Numbered from the stretch's first letter, positions 9,243 to 17,008 are shown. The stretch: 64,000 nt of DNA from an uncultured Mollicutes bacterium (GCA_900543055.1 UQQI01000001.1:58831-122830), one strand, 5' to 3'. Made by a program: numbers and translations. Notes: a model not told the origin generated them from the sequence alone.

Positions 9243-9998
9243 ATGAAAGCTTTAATTACAGGGGCATCTTCGGGAATAGGACTTGATATGGCAAGATATC
9301 TAGCAACTAAAAAATGTGAATTAATTCTAGTTTCTAGAAATAAAGAAAAACTAGAAGAAATTCAAGAAACACTACCAACGAAGGTAACAATAATAGTAGC
9401 TGATTTATCACAAGAACAAAGGGTAAAAGAACTTTATGCCTTTGCAAAAAAAGAAAATATTGACATACTAATAAACAATGCTGGACTAGGAGACTTCGGT
9501 CCATTGACAGACACAGATTTAACCAAAGATTTAGAACTAATAAATACAAACATAAAAGCGGTTCATATATTAACAAAATACTTTGTTAAAGATATGGAAA
9601 AGAGAAACACAGATACATATATACTAAACGTTGCATCTTCAGCGGCATTCCAACCAGGACCGTTAATGAGTACTTATTATGCCACTAAATCATACGTATA
9701 TCAATTGACAGAAGCATTATATTATGAGGAGAAAAAGAAAAAAACAAAGGTACATGTGTCAGTTTTGTGCCCTGGACCAGTAGCAACAAACTTTAATGAC
9801 GTAGCAGGAGTAAAATTTTCTGTAAAACCATTAACAAGTGCTTATGTTGCAAGATATGCAATAGATGAAATGCTAAAAAATAAAATGCTAATAATACCAG
9901 GTTTTAAAATGAAATGTGCTAAATTTTTTAGTAGATTTGTATCAGATAAATTTTTATTAAGAATTATTTATCGAGTACAAAAAAGAAAGGCCAGCTAA
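9243..9998 (+). CDS. Short-chain dehydrogenase/reductase (SDR)
   Basis: A 251-residue classical SDR, a cytosolic NAD(P)H-dependent oxidoreductase of unknown substrate. The cofactor-binding motif TGASSGIG is at residues 7-14, NNAG is in LINNAGLGDFG, and the catalytic YxxxK is in YYATKSY near residue 144. The C-terminal text KMKCAKFFSRFVSDKFLLRI is basic-hydrophobic, as in SDRs of the DltE/YqjQ type that associate with membranes. Start ATG after ACAGGTGA. It has its own promoter. The reaction cannot be told from sequence. Confidence 0.85.
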   Translation: MKALITGASSGIGLDMARYLATKKCELILVSRNKEKLEEIQETLPTKVTIIVADLSQEQRVKELYAFAKKENIDILINNAGLGDFGPLTDTDLTKDLELINTNIKAVHILTKYFVKDMEKRNTDTYILNVASSAAFQPGPLMSTYYATKSYVYQLTEALYYEEKKKKTKVHVSVLCPGPVATNFNDVAGVKFSVKPLTSAYVARYAIDEMLKNKMLIIPGFKMKCAKFFSRFVSDKFLLRIIYRVQKRKAS

Positions 9999-10014
9999 TA
10001 GTTGGCTTTTAAAA
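9990..10014 (+). terminator. Weak hairpin at the end of the SDR gene
   Basis: GCCAGCT and AGTTGGC form a seven-pair stem with one G-T pair overlapping the stop codon, followed by TTTT. It is weak and may allow read-through into the ABC-type genes that follow 40 bases later. Confidence 0.45.
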
Positions 10015-10039
10015 ACACAATACAGGGGGAAGTGAGATA

Positions 10040-10825
10040 ATGGAAGTAATACTTAATATTAATGATTTAAAATATAAAAACTTATTTGAAAATTTAAGTA
10101 TTTATATTGAAAAAGACAAGATTACAACTATCTCAGGTGCAAATAATTGTGGGAAAACAACACTATTAAGAATTTTAACAAGACAAGTAAAAACAGAAAA
10201 TAATATAGTCTTATATGGAAAGAATATAAATGAATATAAATTTGAAGATTATATTAGATATATAAGATGTGTGATACCAAAAGAAATAATTTTTATAGAA
10301 AATAATTTAGAAGAAGAAATGTATTTTCAATCAGAACTTCCAGGTAAAGATAAAACAATATTTATAAACTATATAATAAAAGGTCTAAAAATAAGAAGAA
10401 TGATTAACAAAGAAATAAAAACATTATCAACAAATGAAATAGTATTAGCCCAAATTGCTTTAGCCCTAGTTAATCATCCACAAATACTTTTATTAGACAA
10501 TATAGATAATTATCTTGAAGTAAAAGAATTAGAAAATGTTTATAATTTTTTAAGAGACTTTAGAGAAAAGTTTGGTTTAACAGTAGTAATGACAACTTTA
10601 GATTTAAATCAAAGTTTATACTCTGATTACTTATATATAATTGGAGAAAAGAAAATATTACTATCCGGAGAACCAATCACCATATTACAAAGAGATAATA
10701 TTATAAATAAGACAGGATTAAGCTTGCCATTTATGGTAGATTTATCAGTGAAACTTAGAGATTATGATCTAATCAGCAACATTAATTTAGATAAAAACAG
10801 GATGATAAATGAAATATGGAAGTAA
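10040..10825 (+). CDS. EcfA1-like ABC ATPase, degenerate
   Basis: A 261-residue ABC-type ATPase at the position where ecfA1 lies in Firmicutes (ecfA1-ecfA2-ecfT-truA-rplM-rpsI). ECF modules power uptake of vitamins and metals. Walker A survives as GANNCGKTT near residue 35. The signature is LSTNEIVLAQ instead of LSGGQ, and the Walker B aspartate is followed by N (ILLLDNIDN) where the catalytic glutamate should be. Hydrolysis is therefore expected to be impaired. It overlaps the next gene by 10 bases. Synteny supports the EcfA1 origin; retained function is uncertain. Confidence 0.75.
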   Translation: MEVILNINDLKYKNLFENLSIYIEKDKITTISGANNCGKTTLLRILTRQVKTENNIVLYGKNINEYKFEDYIRYIRCVIPKEIIFIENNLEEEMYFQSELPGKDKTIFINYIIKGLKIRRMINKEIKTLSTNEIVLAQIALALVNHPQILLLDNIDNYLEVKELENVYNFLRDFREKFGLTVVMTTLDLNQSLYSDYLYIIGEKKILLSGEPITILQRDNIINKTGLSLPFMVDLSVKLRDYDLISNINLDKNRMINEIWK

Positions 10826-11607
10826 AGTTTAAAGGATATAAATGTAAAGATAATAGTTTAGACTTCACTATAAAAGAAAAAGAAGTAAATGGAATATGTG
10901 GAAAAAACTATGAAAATTTAATTAATATCATTAAATTAAAAAATTCATATAAAGGAAAAATAATAATAAATGATATCGAATTAAATAAAGATAATATTAA
11001 CACTTTTAAAAATAAAATTAATGTTGTAAAAGAAGAAATAGAAGACTCAATTTATATACAAACAGTATATGACTTATTAAAATATGAAATAGAACGAAGA
11101 AAATTATCTATAAAAAATCCAGAAAAGAAAATATATGATTCATTAAAAATAGTAAATTTAGACAAAGAGTTATTAGAAAGAAATATATACACACTATCAT
11201 CATCTGAAAAGAAATTTATCCAATTAGCAATCTCACTTTTATCTAATCCTGATATGATAATTTTAATAGAACCATTTAAATTTTTAGATATGAAAAATGA
11301 AAAAAGAATAATGATTTTATTAAATAAAATTAGAGAACAGTATAAAAAAACAATTGTAATTGTTACTAATAATACAAATATTATTTTTAAATATACAACT
11401 CATACTATAATATTTAAAGTAGATAAAATATTAGTAGAAGGAGATACTAAAGATATATTTCAAAGGGTAGACTTTTTAAGTAGGAATAAAATAAACATTC
11501 CAGAAATTGTTGAATTCACTTATTTAGCTAAAAAGAAAAAAAATGTAAGTATTGATTATCATAGTGATATAAGAGATATTATTAAAGATATATATAAACA
11601 TGTATAG
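10816..11607 (+). CDS. EcfA2-like ABC ATPase that has lost Walker A
   Basis: A 263-residue ABC ATPase relative in the ecfA2 position. The P-loop is gone: the matching segment reads GICGKNYENLIN, without GxxxxGK[ST]. The signature is LSSSEKKFIQLA and Walker B reads MIILIEPF, lacking the aspartate but keeping E. It therefore should not bind or hydrolyse ATP normally. Both reading frames are intact, so it is not a simple pseudogene. It overlaps both neighbours (10 bases upstream; its end runs into the truA ribosome binding site). No EcfT gene follows. Confidence 0.7.
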   Translation: MEVKFKGYKCKDNSLDFTIKEKEVNGICGKNYENLINIIKLKNSYKGKIIINDIELNKDNINTFKNKINVVKEEIEDSIYIQTVYDLLKYEIERRKLSIKNPEKKIYDSLKIVNLDKELLERNIYTLSSSEKKFIQLAISLLSNPDMIILIEPFKFLDMKNEKRIMILLNKIREQYKKTIVIVTNNTNIIFKYTTHTIIFKVDKILVEGDTKDIFQRVDFLSRNKINIPEIVEFTYLAKKKKNVSIDYHSDIRDIIKDIYKHV

Positions 11608-11617
11608 GAGGAGTAAT

Positions 11618-12349
11618 ATGCGTTTTCTAATTAAATTTTCATATGATGGTACAAATTATTGTGGCTATCAAAAACAGCCAGGATTAGTAACTATAGAAGG
11701 AAAAATGGAGGAAGCTTTAACAAAAATAAATAATGGTAAAAAAACATCTATTACAGCGACTGGTAGAACGGATAAAAAGGTCCATGCATTAGCTCAATAT
11801 GCACATGCTGATATAGATGTTAACATAACTGAAAATAAGCTAAAAAGAGCGCTAAACAGCAATATCCCAGATGATATACATGTAATAGAGACAAAAATAG
11901 TAGAAGATAATTTTCATGCTAGATATAACGTAAGAGAAAAAACATATAAATATATTATAAATTTAGGTGAATATAATCCAATAGAAAGAAATTATGTATT
12001 TCAATACAATTATAAATTAGATATAAAAGCAATAAGAGAAGGAATAAAATATTTTGAAGGTACGCATGACTTTAGAGCTTTTGTAACAGATAACAAAGAA
12101 AAAGAAAACTGTATTAGGACAATTTCATTAACAAATATAGAAGAAAAAGATAACAAATTAGTAATAACATTCAAAGGAGACGGTTTTTTAAGGTATCAAG
12201 TAAGAAACATGGTAGGAATATTAATCAAAATAGGTGAAAATAAAATTAGTCCGTCTAAAGTAAAAGAAATATTAGAAAGTAAAGATAGAACAAAAGCCGG
12301 AAAGACTGCACCAGCAGAAGGCTTATACTTAGTAGATGTTAAATATTGA
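11618..12349 (+). CDS. truA: tRNA pseudouridine(38-40) synthase TruA
   Basis: TruA (243 residues) isomerises uridines 38-40 in the tRNA anticodon arm. The catalytic aspartate lies in TATGRTDKKVHALAQ, and FSYDGTNYCGYQKQPG at the start and GFLRYQVRNMVGILI toward the end are family blocks. The ATG at 11618 follows AGGAGGA and begins MRFLIKFSYDG; the upstream in-frame codon at 11600 lies inside the previous gene. It ends with TGA, showing that TGA is a stop here. Confidence 0.95.
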   Translation: MRFLIKFSYDGTNYCGYQKQPGLVTIEGKMEEALTKINNGKKTSITATGRTDKKVHALAQYAHADIDVNITENKLKRALNSNIPDDIHVIETKIVEDNFHARYNVREKTYKYIINLGEYNPIERNYVFQYNYKLDIKAIREGIKYFEGTHDFRAFVTDNKEKENCIRTISLTNIEEKDNKLVITFKGDGFLRYQVRNMVGILIKIGENKISPSKVKEILESKDRTKAGKTAPAEGLYLVDVKY

Positions 12350-12377
12350 CATTGAAAAAATAATATATTATTATAAT
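12347..12377 (+). promoter_or_regulatory. Promoter at the end of truA
   Basis: TTGACA (12347-12352), overlapping the truA stop codon, and TATAAT (12372-12377) are both perfect consensus boxes with a 19-base spacer, slightly long. It would start the unknown gene at 12404. Confidence 0.6.
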
Positions 12378-12403
12378 AAATATTCTAAAAAAGGGGGATA
12401 AAA

Positions 12404-12736
12404 ATGATAGGGACTTATATAGACTTAGGGTCAATGACAAGTTTAATGTCAGCAGGTTCAACTACTGTATCAACATCATCAACTACAGATCATAATATTA
12501 CTCCTGATGAATTAACTACAACATTGTCATTATCAACAACTACAGCCGCATCATCACCATCATCACCATATAACACAATAGTTATGGACACGACACAAAG
12601 ATATGTAGAATCACTATCGGATGATGAATTAATGAGATTTAGTGAATTAGTAGATGCGAAGCTTAATGATAATTCTTTTGAAAATAACAAGTTAATAGCC
12701 AAGCAAGAAGACATACCTAAAGTAAAAACTAAATAA
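12404..12736 (+). CDS. Unknown Ser/Thr-rich small protein
   Basis: A 110-residue protein I do not recognise. The N-terminal 65 residues are dominated by S, T and A with no clear signal peptide. The C-terminal part contains YVESLSDDELMRFSELVDAK, which resembles YIDSLTDEELEVALQQVN in the protein at 13595-13900, so the two share a short acidic helical motif. AGGGGGA precedes the ATG. It has its own promoter and terminator and lies in the truA-rplM interval, where no such gene is usual. No function is proposed. Confidence 0.65.
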   Translation: MIGTYIDLGSMTSLMSAGSTTVSTSSTTDHNITPDELTTTLSLSTTTAASSPSSPYNTIVMDTTQRYVESLSDDELMRFSELVDAKLNDNSFENNKLIAKQEDIPKVKTK

Positions 12737-12761
12737 GAAAATTTTGGGAAAAATACAAAAT

Positions 12762-12787
12762 AATCAACAAGTGTTGATTTTTTTTTA
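12762..12787 (+). terminator. Terminator overlapping the next promoter
   Basis: AATCAAC (12762-12768) pairs with GTTGATT (12773-12779), loop AAGT, followed by eight T. The 3' arm contains TTGATT, which doubles as a -35 box. Confidence 0.85.
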
Positions 12788-12802
12788 ATATTTTGTTATA
12801 AT
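12774..12802 (+). promoter_or_regulatory. Promoter with -35 inside a terminator stem
   Basis: TTGATT (12774-12779), 17-base spacer, TATAAT (12797-12802), with TG at 12794-12795 as extended -10. The -35 is part of the terminator 3' arm. It drives the gene at 12837. Confidence 0.75.
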
Positions 12803-12836
12803 ATAGCCACATTGAAAGATGTAAGGGGTTATGGTT

Positions 12837-13598
12837 ATGGATAAGAAAGAAAAAAAGAGATTAAAAAGATACATGCAAATTCACGAAATATTGGGAGCTG
12901 GAACATTTAAAAAGTTTGTTTTATTTCTTGAAAGAGTAAAATTTAAATATGGTAAGAAATTTTTTCCTAACTTTCAAAAAAATTATGAAAAATATATAGA
13001 TTTAAGAACAAAGAGAGCACTGGAAAAAGCTAAAACTGCTGAAGAAAGAAAACATATAAAAGAGCAAGCACTATTTTCAAAATTAGATATGCGTAAAGAA
13101 ATAAATCAAGAAAAAAATAGAAATTATCATTTAGATGAAAAAAGACCTAAAGAAACATTATCATATCTAGAATGGAATAAAGGTGTACATAAACGTAGCT
13201 TAATAAAGAATTTTGCAGTAATTGGAGCATTATCTGCAGCGACAGTTTTAGGCTATAACTTTATAGTGCCACTCATTGTATTTGAATCGATATGTGCTTT
13301 AATTAATTTTCAATGTGTTAATCTTCAAGATTATAATATTTGCAGATATAAAATTGCAGAAGAATCTCTTGTAAAGTACGCAGAACGTACAAAGAAGAAA
13401 AAAATAGAACAATATAGTGATGCAGCAGAATTGATATATGATTCTATTACAAAAGCAGATGATAAAATTCCAACAATTGATGAAATTGTTGCTAATTCAA
13501 AAAATAAAGAACAACTATATCAATTAAAAGCATACTTAGAAGAAAATGAAAAAAGACGTAAACTACAAAATAGTGAAAATAAGGGGGTAATAAAATGA
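12837..13598 (+). CDS. Unknown membrane protein with basic coiled flanks
   Basis: A 253-residue protein I do not recognise. It has long lysine/glutamate-rich helical segments on both sides of a hydrophobic stretch near residues 120-160 (NFAVIGALSAATVLGYNFIV and PLIVFESICALINF), probably two membrane helices forming a hairpin. The first ATG (12831) is only two bases after AAGGGG, so the ATG at 12837, eight bases after it, is preferred. The last codons overlap the start of the next gene by 4 bases, so the two are co-translated. Cytoplasmic tails are an inference from charge. Confidence 0.65.
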   Translation: MDKKEKKRLKRYMQIHEILGAGTFKKFVLFLERVKFKYGKKFFPNFQKNYEKYIDLRTKRALEKAKTAEERKHIKEQALFSKLDMRKEINQEKNRNYHLDEKRPKETLSYLEWNKGVHKRSLIKNFAVIGALSAATVLGYNFIVPLIVFESICALINFQCVNLQDYNICRYKIAEESLVKYAERTKKKKIEQYSDAAELIYDSITKADDKIPTIDEIVANSKNKEQLYQLKAYLEENEKRRKLQNSENKGVIK

Positions 13599-13900
13599 GT
13601 TTAATATCAACATTAGGAATAACTACATTAGGAGGAGCATCAGTAGGAACAACAGTATACACAATAGATGATAATGGAATAAATAAAGGTAAGAGAAATC
13701 AAGTACTAGCAACTACTTTAACATCAACTGCTTCAGTAATTGCAAGTGAAGCAGTAAGTCAACGTGGTATTAAAGAAATACACGAAAAATACTCACAGGC
13801 ATATATTGATTCGTTAACTGATGAAGAATTAGAAGTAGCTTTACAACAAGTAAATTTACTTTTAAATGACATGGACGAAGAAACAACAAAAACTATATAA
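13595..13900 (+). CDS. Unknown small protein, motif-sharing partner of 12404
   Basis: A 101-residue protein, not recognised. The N-terminus is glycine/threonine rich (TLGGASVGTTVYTIDDNG) and a mildly hydrophobic segment follows (TTLTSTASVIASEAVS). The C-terminal YIDSLTDEELEVALQQVN matches the motif in the protein at 12404-12736. It overlaps the preceding membrane-protein gene and ends before a terminator. It may work with that membrane protein. Function unknown. Confidence 0.6.
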   Translation: MSLISTLGITTLGGASVGTTVYTIDDNGINKGKRNQVLATTLTSTASVIASEAVSQRGIKEIHEKYSQAYIDSLTDEELEVALQQVNLLLNDMDEETTKTI

Positions 13901-13908
13901 AATAAAGA

Positions 13909-13937
13909 AAAAGTATTGATTTTTAATACTTTTTTTA
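13909..13937 (+). terminator. Terminator before rplM
   Basis: AAAGTATT (13910-13917) pairs with AATACTTT (13925-13932), then a T-run. Its loop side supplies the -35 of the rplM promoter. Confidence 0.8.
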
Positions 13938-13944
13938 GTATAAT
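13916..13944 (+). promoter_or_regulatory. rplM-rpsI promoter
   Basis: TTGATT (13916-13921), 17 bases, TATAAT (13939-13944). As at 12774, the -35 box lies within the preceding terminator. Transcription would start near 13951 and include the structured leader. Confidence 0.75.
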
Positions 13945-13964
13945 TACAATCGGTACATTCAAAT

Positions 13965-14000
13965 CCCCACATAAATTAGACTGTGGGAAAGTCTAATTTA
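13965..14000 (+). promoter_or_regulatory. Pseudoknot-capable leader of rplM-rpsI
   Basis: Two interleaved helices are possible. CCCAC (13966-13970) pairs with GTGGG (13983-13987), and AAATTAGAC (13973-13981) pairs with GTCTAATTT (13991-13999). Because the second helix begins inside the loop of the first, together they form an H-type pseudoknot with about two bases in the first loop and three in the last; separately they are mutually exclusive. The structure ends seven bases before the AAAGGAG of rplM, so it could control ribosome access. Autoregulatory L13 leaders are known in Firmicutes; whether this is the same motif is untested. Confidence 0.6.
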
Positions 14001-14018
14001 AGTAAAAGGAGAAAAATT

Positions 14019-14450
14019 ATGACAAGTTATATGCAAAAAAAAGAAACTGTAGAACGTAAATGGTATGTAATTGATGCTGAAGGAAAGTCTTTAGGTAGAG
14101 TAGCTTCTTTAGCAGCAACTTACTTACGTGGAAAAAACAAGCCAACTTATACACCACATATTGATTGTGGAGATTATATCGTTATTGTTAACGCACAAAA
14201 AGTTAACTTAACTGGTAACAAATTAGAAAACAAAATGTATTATAATCACTCAATGTATACAGGTGGTTTAAGAGAAAGAACTGCTAAAACTATGAGAGAA
14301 CAATACCCCGTTGAAATGATGGAAAGAGCTGTAACAGGAATGTTACCTCATAACAGATTAGGTAGACAAATGGCAAAGAAGTTATTTGTTTATGCAGAAA
14401 GTGAACACAAGCACGAGGCTCAAAAGCCAGAAGTACTTGAAGTTAAATAG
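14019..14450 (+). CDS. rplM: 50S ribosomal protein L13
   Basis: L13 (143 residues) is an early-assembly large-subunit protein. Family blocks: [50 protein letters not shown], and [15 protein letters not shown]. An in-frame GTG at 13983 lies inside the leader pseudoknot and is rejected; the ATG at 14019 follows AAAGGAG and starts [15 protein letters not shown]. It is co-transcribed with rpsI. Confidence 0.96.
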   Translation: MTSYMQKKETVERKWYVIDAEGKSLGRVASLAATYLRGKNKPTYTPHIDCGDYIVIVNAQKVNLTGNKLENKMYYNHSMYTGGLRERTAKTMREQYPVEMMERAVTGMLPHNRLGRQMAKKLFVYAESEHKHEAQKPEVLEVK

Positions 14451-14462
14451 GAGGGTAAAGTA

Positions 14463-14888
14463 ATGGCAAAAGAAAAGAAGAATGTATATACTGGAACTGG
14501 ACGTAGAAAGTCAAGTGTAGCAAGAGTTACATTAACTCCAGGAAAAGGAAAAATCACAGTTAATGGTAGAGATGTAAGAGAATACTTCCCTTCAGAAATC
14601 TGTGTAATGGATTTAAGTCAACCATTAGTATTAACTAATACAACTGAAATGTTTGACGTTGATGCTAAGGTTAATGGTGGAGGATTTCAAGGACAAACAG
14701 GAGCAATTCGTTTAGGAATTACAAAAGCTTTATTAGATTATGATAAAACTACTCCAGCTGACTCAGAAAATAGTTTTAGAAAAACTCTTAAAGTAGCAGG
14801 AATGATAACAAGAGATTCACGTAAGAAAGAACGTAAGAAACCAGGATTAAAGAAAGCACGTCGTGCTCCACAATTCTCAAAACGTTAA
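14463..14888 (+). CDS. rpsI: 30S ribosomal protein S9
   Basis: S9 (141 residues) whose C-terminal tail reaches the P-site tRNA anticodon. [20 protein letters not shown] at the N-terminus and the terminal [12 protein letters not shown] are diagnostic. AGGAGGG precedes the ATG. It forms the canonical rplM-rpsI pair and ends before a terminator. Confidence 0.97.
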   Translation: MAKEKKNVYTGTGRRKSSVARVTLTPGKGKITVNGRDVREYFPSEICVMDLSQPLVLTNTTEMFDVDAKVNGGGFQGQTGAIRLGITKALLDYDKTTPADSENSFRKTLKVAGMITRDSRKKERKKPGLKKARRAPQFSKR

Positions 14889-14898
14889 TATACAGTTC

Positions 14899-14921
14899 AA
14901 GAAGCTATATGCTTCTTTTTT
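14899..14921 (+). terminator. rplM-rpsI terminator
   Basis: AAGAAGC (14899-14905) pairs with GCTTCTT (14911-14917), loop TATAT, followed by T6. Confidence 0.88.
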
Positions 14922-15109
14922 GTTTATAATAAATTTTCTTTATGAATTTATGGAAACGTCATATAGCATATTCTCAAACAGATAAGTATTATGAAAAAAT
15001 ATAAATAAACAAAAAATTGACTGAAAATAATAAAGAATTAATCAAAAAATACCTCCCAATTCTAATAGTGTATTCTTGTCATAATTAAAATGAGGTATTA
15101 AAGCTAACT

Positions 15110-15136
15110 AAATAGAGAGAAATCTCTATTTTTTTG
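15110..15136 (+). terminator. Hairpin and T-tract upstream of the holin gene
   Basis: Nine-base-pair stem with a GAAA loop followed by TTTTT. It has no gene directly upstream, so it ends either read-through from rpsI or the small structured transcript proposed for this gap. Confidence 0.75.
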
Positions 15137-15161
15137 CAAAAAAATATTTTATGCATATAAT
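15134..15161 (+). promoter_or_regulatory. Candidate promoter of the holin-endolysin pair
   Basis: TTGCAA (15134-15139), 16 bases, TATAAT (15156-15161). The expected start near 15168 falls in the ribosome binding site, so the true start may differ; the boxes themselves are good. Confidence 0.45.
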
Positions 15162-15177
15162 ATACCAGGAGGTTTAT

Positions 15178-15540
15178 ATGTTTAACGTAGATTATTTAAA
15201 ACAATTATTAATTATTTCAATAGCACTTAGTACAATAACCTGTGCATTTATTCAAAAAACAAAAATGTTATTTAAAAGTAGTAAATATATTGAATATTAT
15301 TCATTCCTTGTTAATATGTTAGTAAGTGTAATTTTTTGTATTACATTTACTGATATAAAATTCCCTAATAGCTTATGGATAGGACTATTTTCTTTCCTAG
15401 GCGCCGATTCTCTATATAAATCACTAGAAGGAAAAATATCTTCCCACAAAGATATAATAAATAAAAAAAAGATTACCATACCTGAAGAAAATATAATAAA
15501 TAAGGAGGATGAAAATGGAAAAACCAATATTCCCAAGTAA
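15178..15540 (+). CDS. Holin-like small membrane protein
   Basis: A 120-residue protein with hydrophobic segments near residues 8-28 (LLIISIALSTITCAFI), 45-62 (FLVNMLVSVIFCITF) and 68-80 (LWIGLFSFLGADSLY), then a charged cytosolic tail. This layout, including FLGADSLYKSLEGKI, resembles phage holins of Gram-positive bacteria, which make holes for endolysin release. The ATG at 15178 follows CAGGAGG. It overlaps the following M23 peptidase gene by 26 bases, the usual holin-endolysin pairing. No other phage genes are nearby. Confidence 0.6.
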   Translation: MFNVDYLKQLLIISIALSTITCAFIQKTKMLFKSSKYIEYYSFLVNMLVSVIFCITFTDIKFPNSLWIGLFSFLGADSLYKSLEGKISSHKDIINKKKITIPEENIINKEDENGKTNIPK

Positions 15541-16210
15541 ATATATGAGAATAACTCAGGGATATAATATTGGAACTCATAAAGATTCATTCGCAATAGA
15601 TAATGCTGACAAAGATAGTGGAATAAGTAATATATATGCCCCATTTACTGGTATAATAAAAAAGATATATCAAAATGATGCGAACGAAGTATGGTTAGAA
15701 AGTACTGATAAGGTAGAATATCCAGATGGAACAATTGACTATATGAATATTATGTTTGCTCATTGTAATGATATAAGTAATCTTTTTGTTGGAAAAATTA
15801 TAAAACAAAATGAAGCATTTTATAAGGAAGGAACAAAAGGTAATGTAACAGGGAATCATTGTCATATAGAATGTGGAAAAGGAAGGTTTACTGGAACTGG
15901 ATGGCATAAAAATAATGCAGGATATTGGAGTATCAATAATGGAAAAAGACCAGAAGAATGTTTATGGATAGATGATAGTATTAATATTTTAAATAGTAAT
16001 AATTATAACTTCAAAAAAATACCCACAAACTCTGTGGATAATAAAAGCAACAATGTGGATAAAAATAATGATAAAGCACCAGAAAAAAAAGAAATTTCCA
16101 CAACTATTGTGGAAAAAGAAATTTTTAATTTCAAAGCACCTAAAACAGATTTATATGGAGTATACCTAAATAAAGATGAAATACTAATTATAAAATCTAT
16201 CCAAGTATAA
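15515..16210 (+). CDS. M23-family peptidoglycan endopeptidase, endolysin-like
   Basis: A 231-residue protein with an M23 (LytM-type) metallopeptidase fold in its N-terminal half. GTHKDSFAIDNA supplies the HxxxD-like zinc ligands and GNHCHIECG supplies HxH. M23 enzymes cut peptide cross-bridges of peptidoglycan. No signal peptide is visible, as expected for an endolysin released through a holin. The C-terminal region is low-complexity (N, K, D). The ATG at 15515 lies six bases after AAGGAGG. Its stop region overlaps the convergent ZIP gene by 14 bases. Confidence 0.7.
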   Translation: MEKPIFPSKYMRITQGYNIGTHKDSFAIDNADKDSGISNIYAPFTGIIKKIYQNDANEVWLESTDKVEYPDGTIDYMNIMFAHCNDISNLFVGKIIKQNEAFYKEGTKGNVTGNHCHIECGKGRFTGTGWHKNNAGYWSINNGKRPEECLWIDDSINILNSNNYNFKKIPTNSVDNKSNNVDKNNDKAPEKKEISTTIVEKEIFNFKAPKTDLYGVYLNKDEILIIKSIQV

Positions 16211-16949
16211 ATTCAAGTAACATCATAAAACTAAATCCTATAATTGTCAATAAGGCCATTAGGTCTTTTTTTTCACTTCTTTGACATTCTGGAATAATTT
16301 CTAAAACAATAACATAAAGCATTACAGAAGAAGCAATTGCTAAAATAACAGGCAAAATACTTTTAATTTGTAATACTAGTAAATAACCAATAATAGCAGC
16401 AATAGGTTCAACAATACCACTAAGTACTCCAAACAAAAATGATTTGTTCTTAGAAAGTCCGGCTTTATTAAGCGGAAAAGTAATCGCTGCTCCTTCTGGA
16501 AAATTCTGTAATGCAATAGCAATAGTCAAACTAATAGCAGCCATAATACTAGAACCACCAAATGCAACACCTACAACCATACCTTCAGGAATATTATGAA
16601 GTGTAATTGATGTAAATAATAAAAAACACCTTTTCAAATTATATTCAGTTTCCATATGATCAAGTTTTTCAAGTAATTTATTTGAAATATATATAAATAA
16701 TCCACCTATAATAAAACTTATAATAACAATAAATACATTTTTAGTTGAATTAATTGCAGGTAATAATAAAGAGAAAAAAGCAGCTGAAATCATAATTCCA
16801 GAAGATATAGAATTTATTCCATCAAAAACACTTTGTTTAATATTTTTACAAAGAAGTACTAAGGAAGCTCCTGCACTAGTAAATATAAAACAAATAATAC
16901 CAGCAATTAACACCTGAATTATAGGATTTAAATAAAAAAAATAATTCAT
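16197..16949 (-). CDS. ZIP-family metal transporter
   Basis: A 250-residue polytopic protein with about eight membrane helices. The two ZIP metal-site motifs are clear: HNIPEGMVVGVAF in helix IV and QNFPEGAAITFPL in helix V, the latter with Q instead of H. ZIP proteins move Zn2+ or related divalent cations into the cytosol. An upstream in-frame GTG at 16964 exists; ATG at 16949, about nine bases after GTGGTG, is preferred. The 3' end overlaps the endolysin gene. Substrate is not determined. Confidence 0.85.
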   Translation of the reverse strand: MNYFFYLNPIIQVLIAGIICFIFTSAGASLVLLCKNIKQSVFDGINSISSGIMISAAFFSLLLPAINSTKNVFIVIISFIIGGLFIYISNKLLEKLDHMETEYNLKRCFLLFTSITLHNIPEGMVVGVAFGGSSIMAAISLTIAIALQNFPEGAAITFPLNKAGLSKNKSFLFGVLSGIVEPIAAIIGYLLVLQIKSILPVILAIASSVMLYVIVLEIIPECQRSEKKDLMALLTIIGFSFMMLLEFILG

Positions 16950-17008
16950 TAAACATATCACCACTATAAAATATGCCTAATAAATTATTATGTTAATTTT
17001 ATAAAGAA

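Larger units (their letters stand above)
14922..15177 (+). other. Gene-free interval with two more hairpins
   Basis: No open frame of note. AATACCTC (15048-15055) pairs with GAGGTATT (15092-15099) around a 36-base loop. A separate hairpin, AAATAGAGA (15110-15118) with TCTCTATTT (15123-15131) and a GAAA loop, is followed by T-rich sequence. Together 15048-15136 look like a small structured RNA ending in a terminator. It does not match any riboswitch consensus I know. Confidence 0.4.

Noticed and set aside
13983..14018. N-terminal extension of L13 from the in-frame GTG at 13983
   Set aside because: It lies in the leader pseudoknot, has no ribosome binding site and is not part of the L13 family sequence.
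14922..15177. Cyclic-di-GMP or other known riboswitch
   Set aside because: No consensus core elements are visible; only two simple stems and a terminator can be supported.
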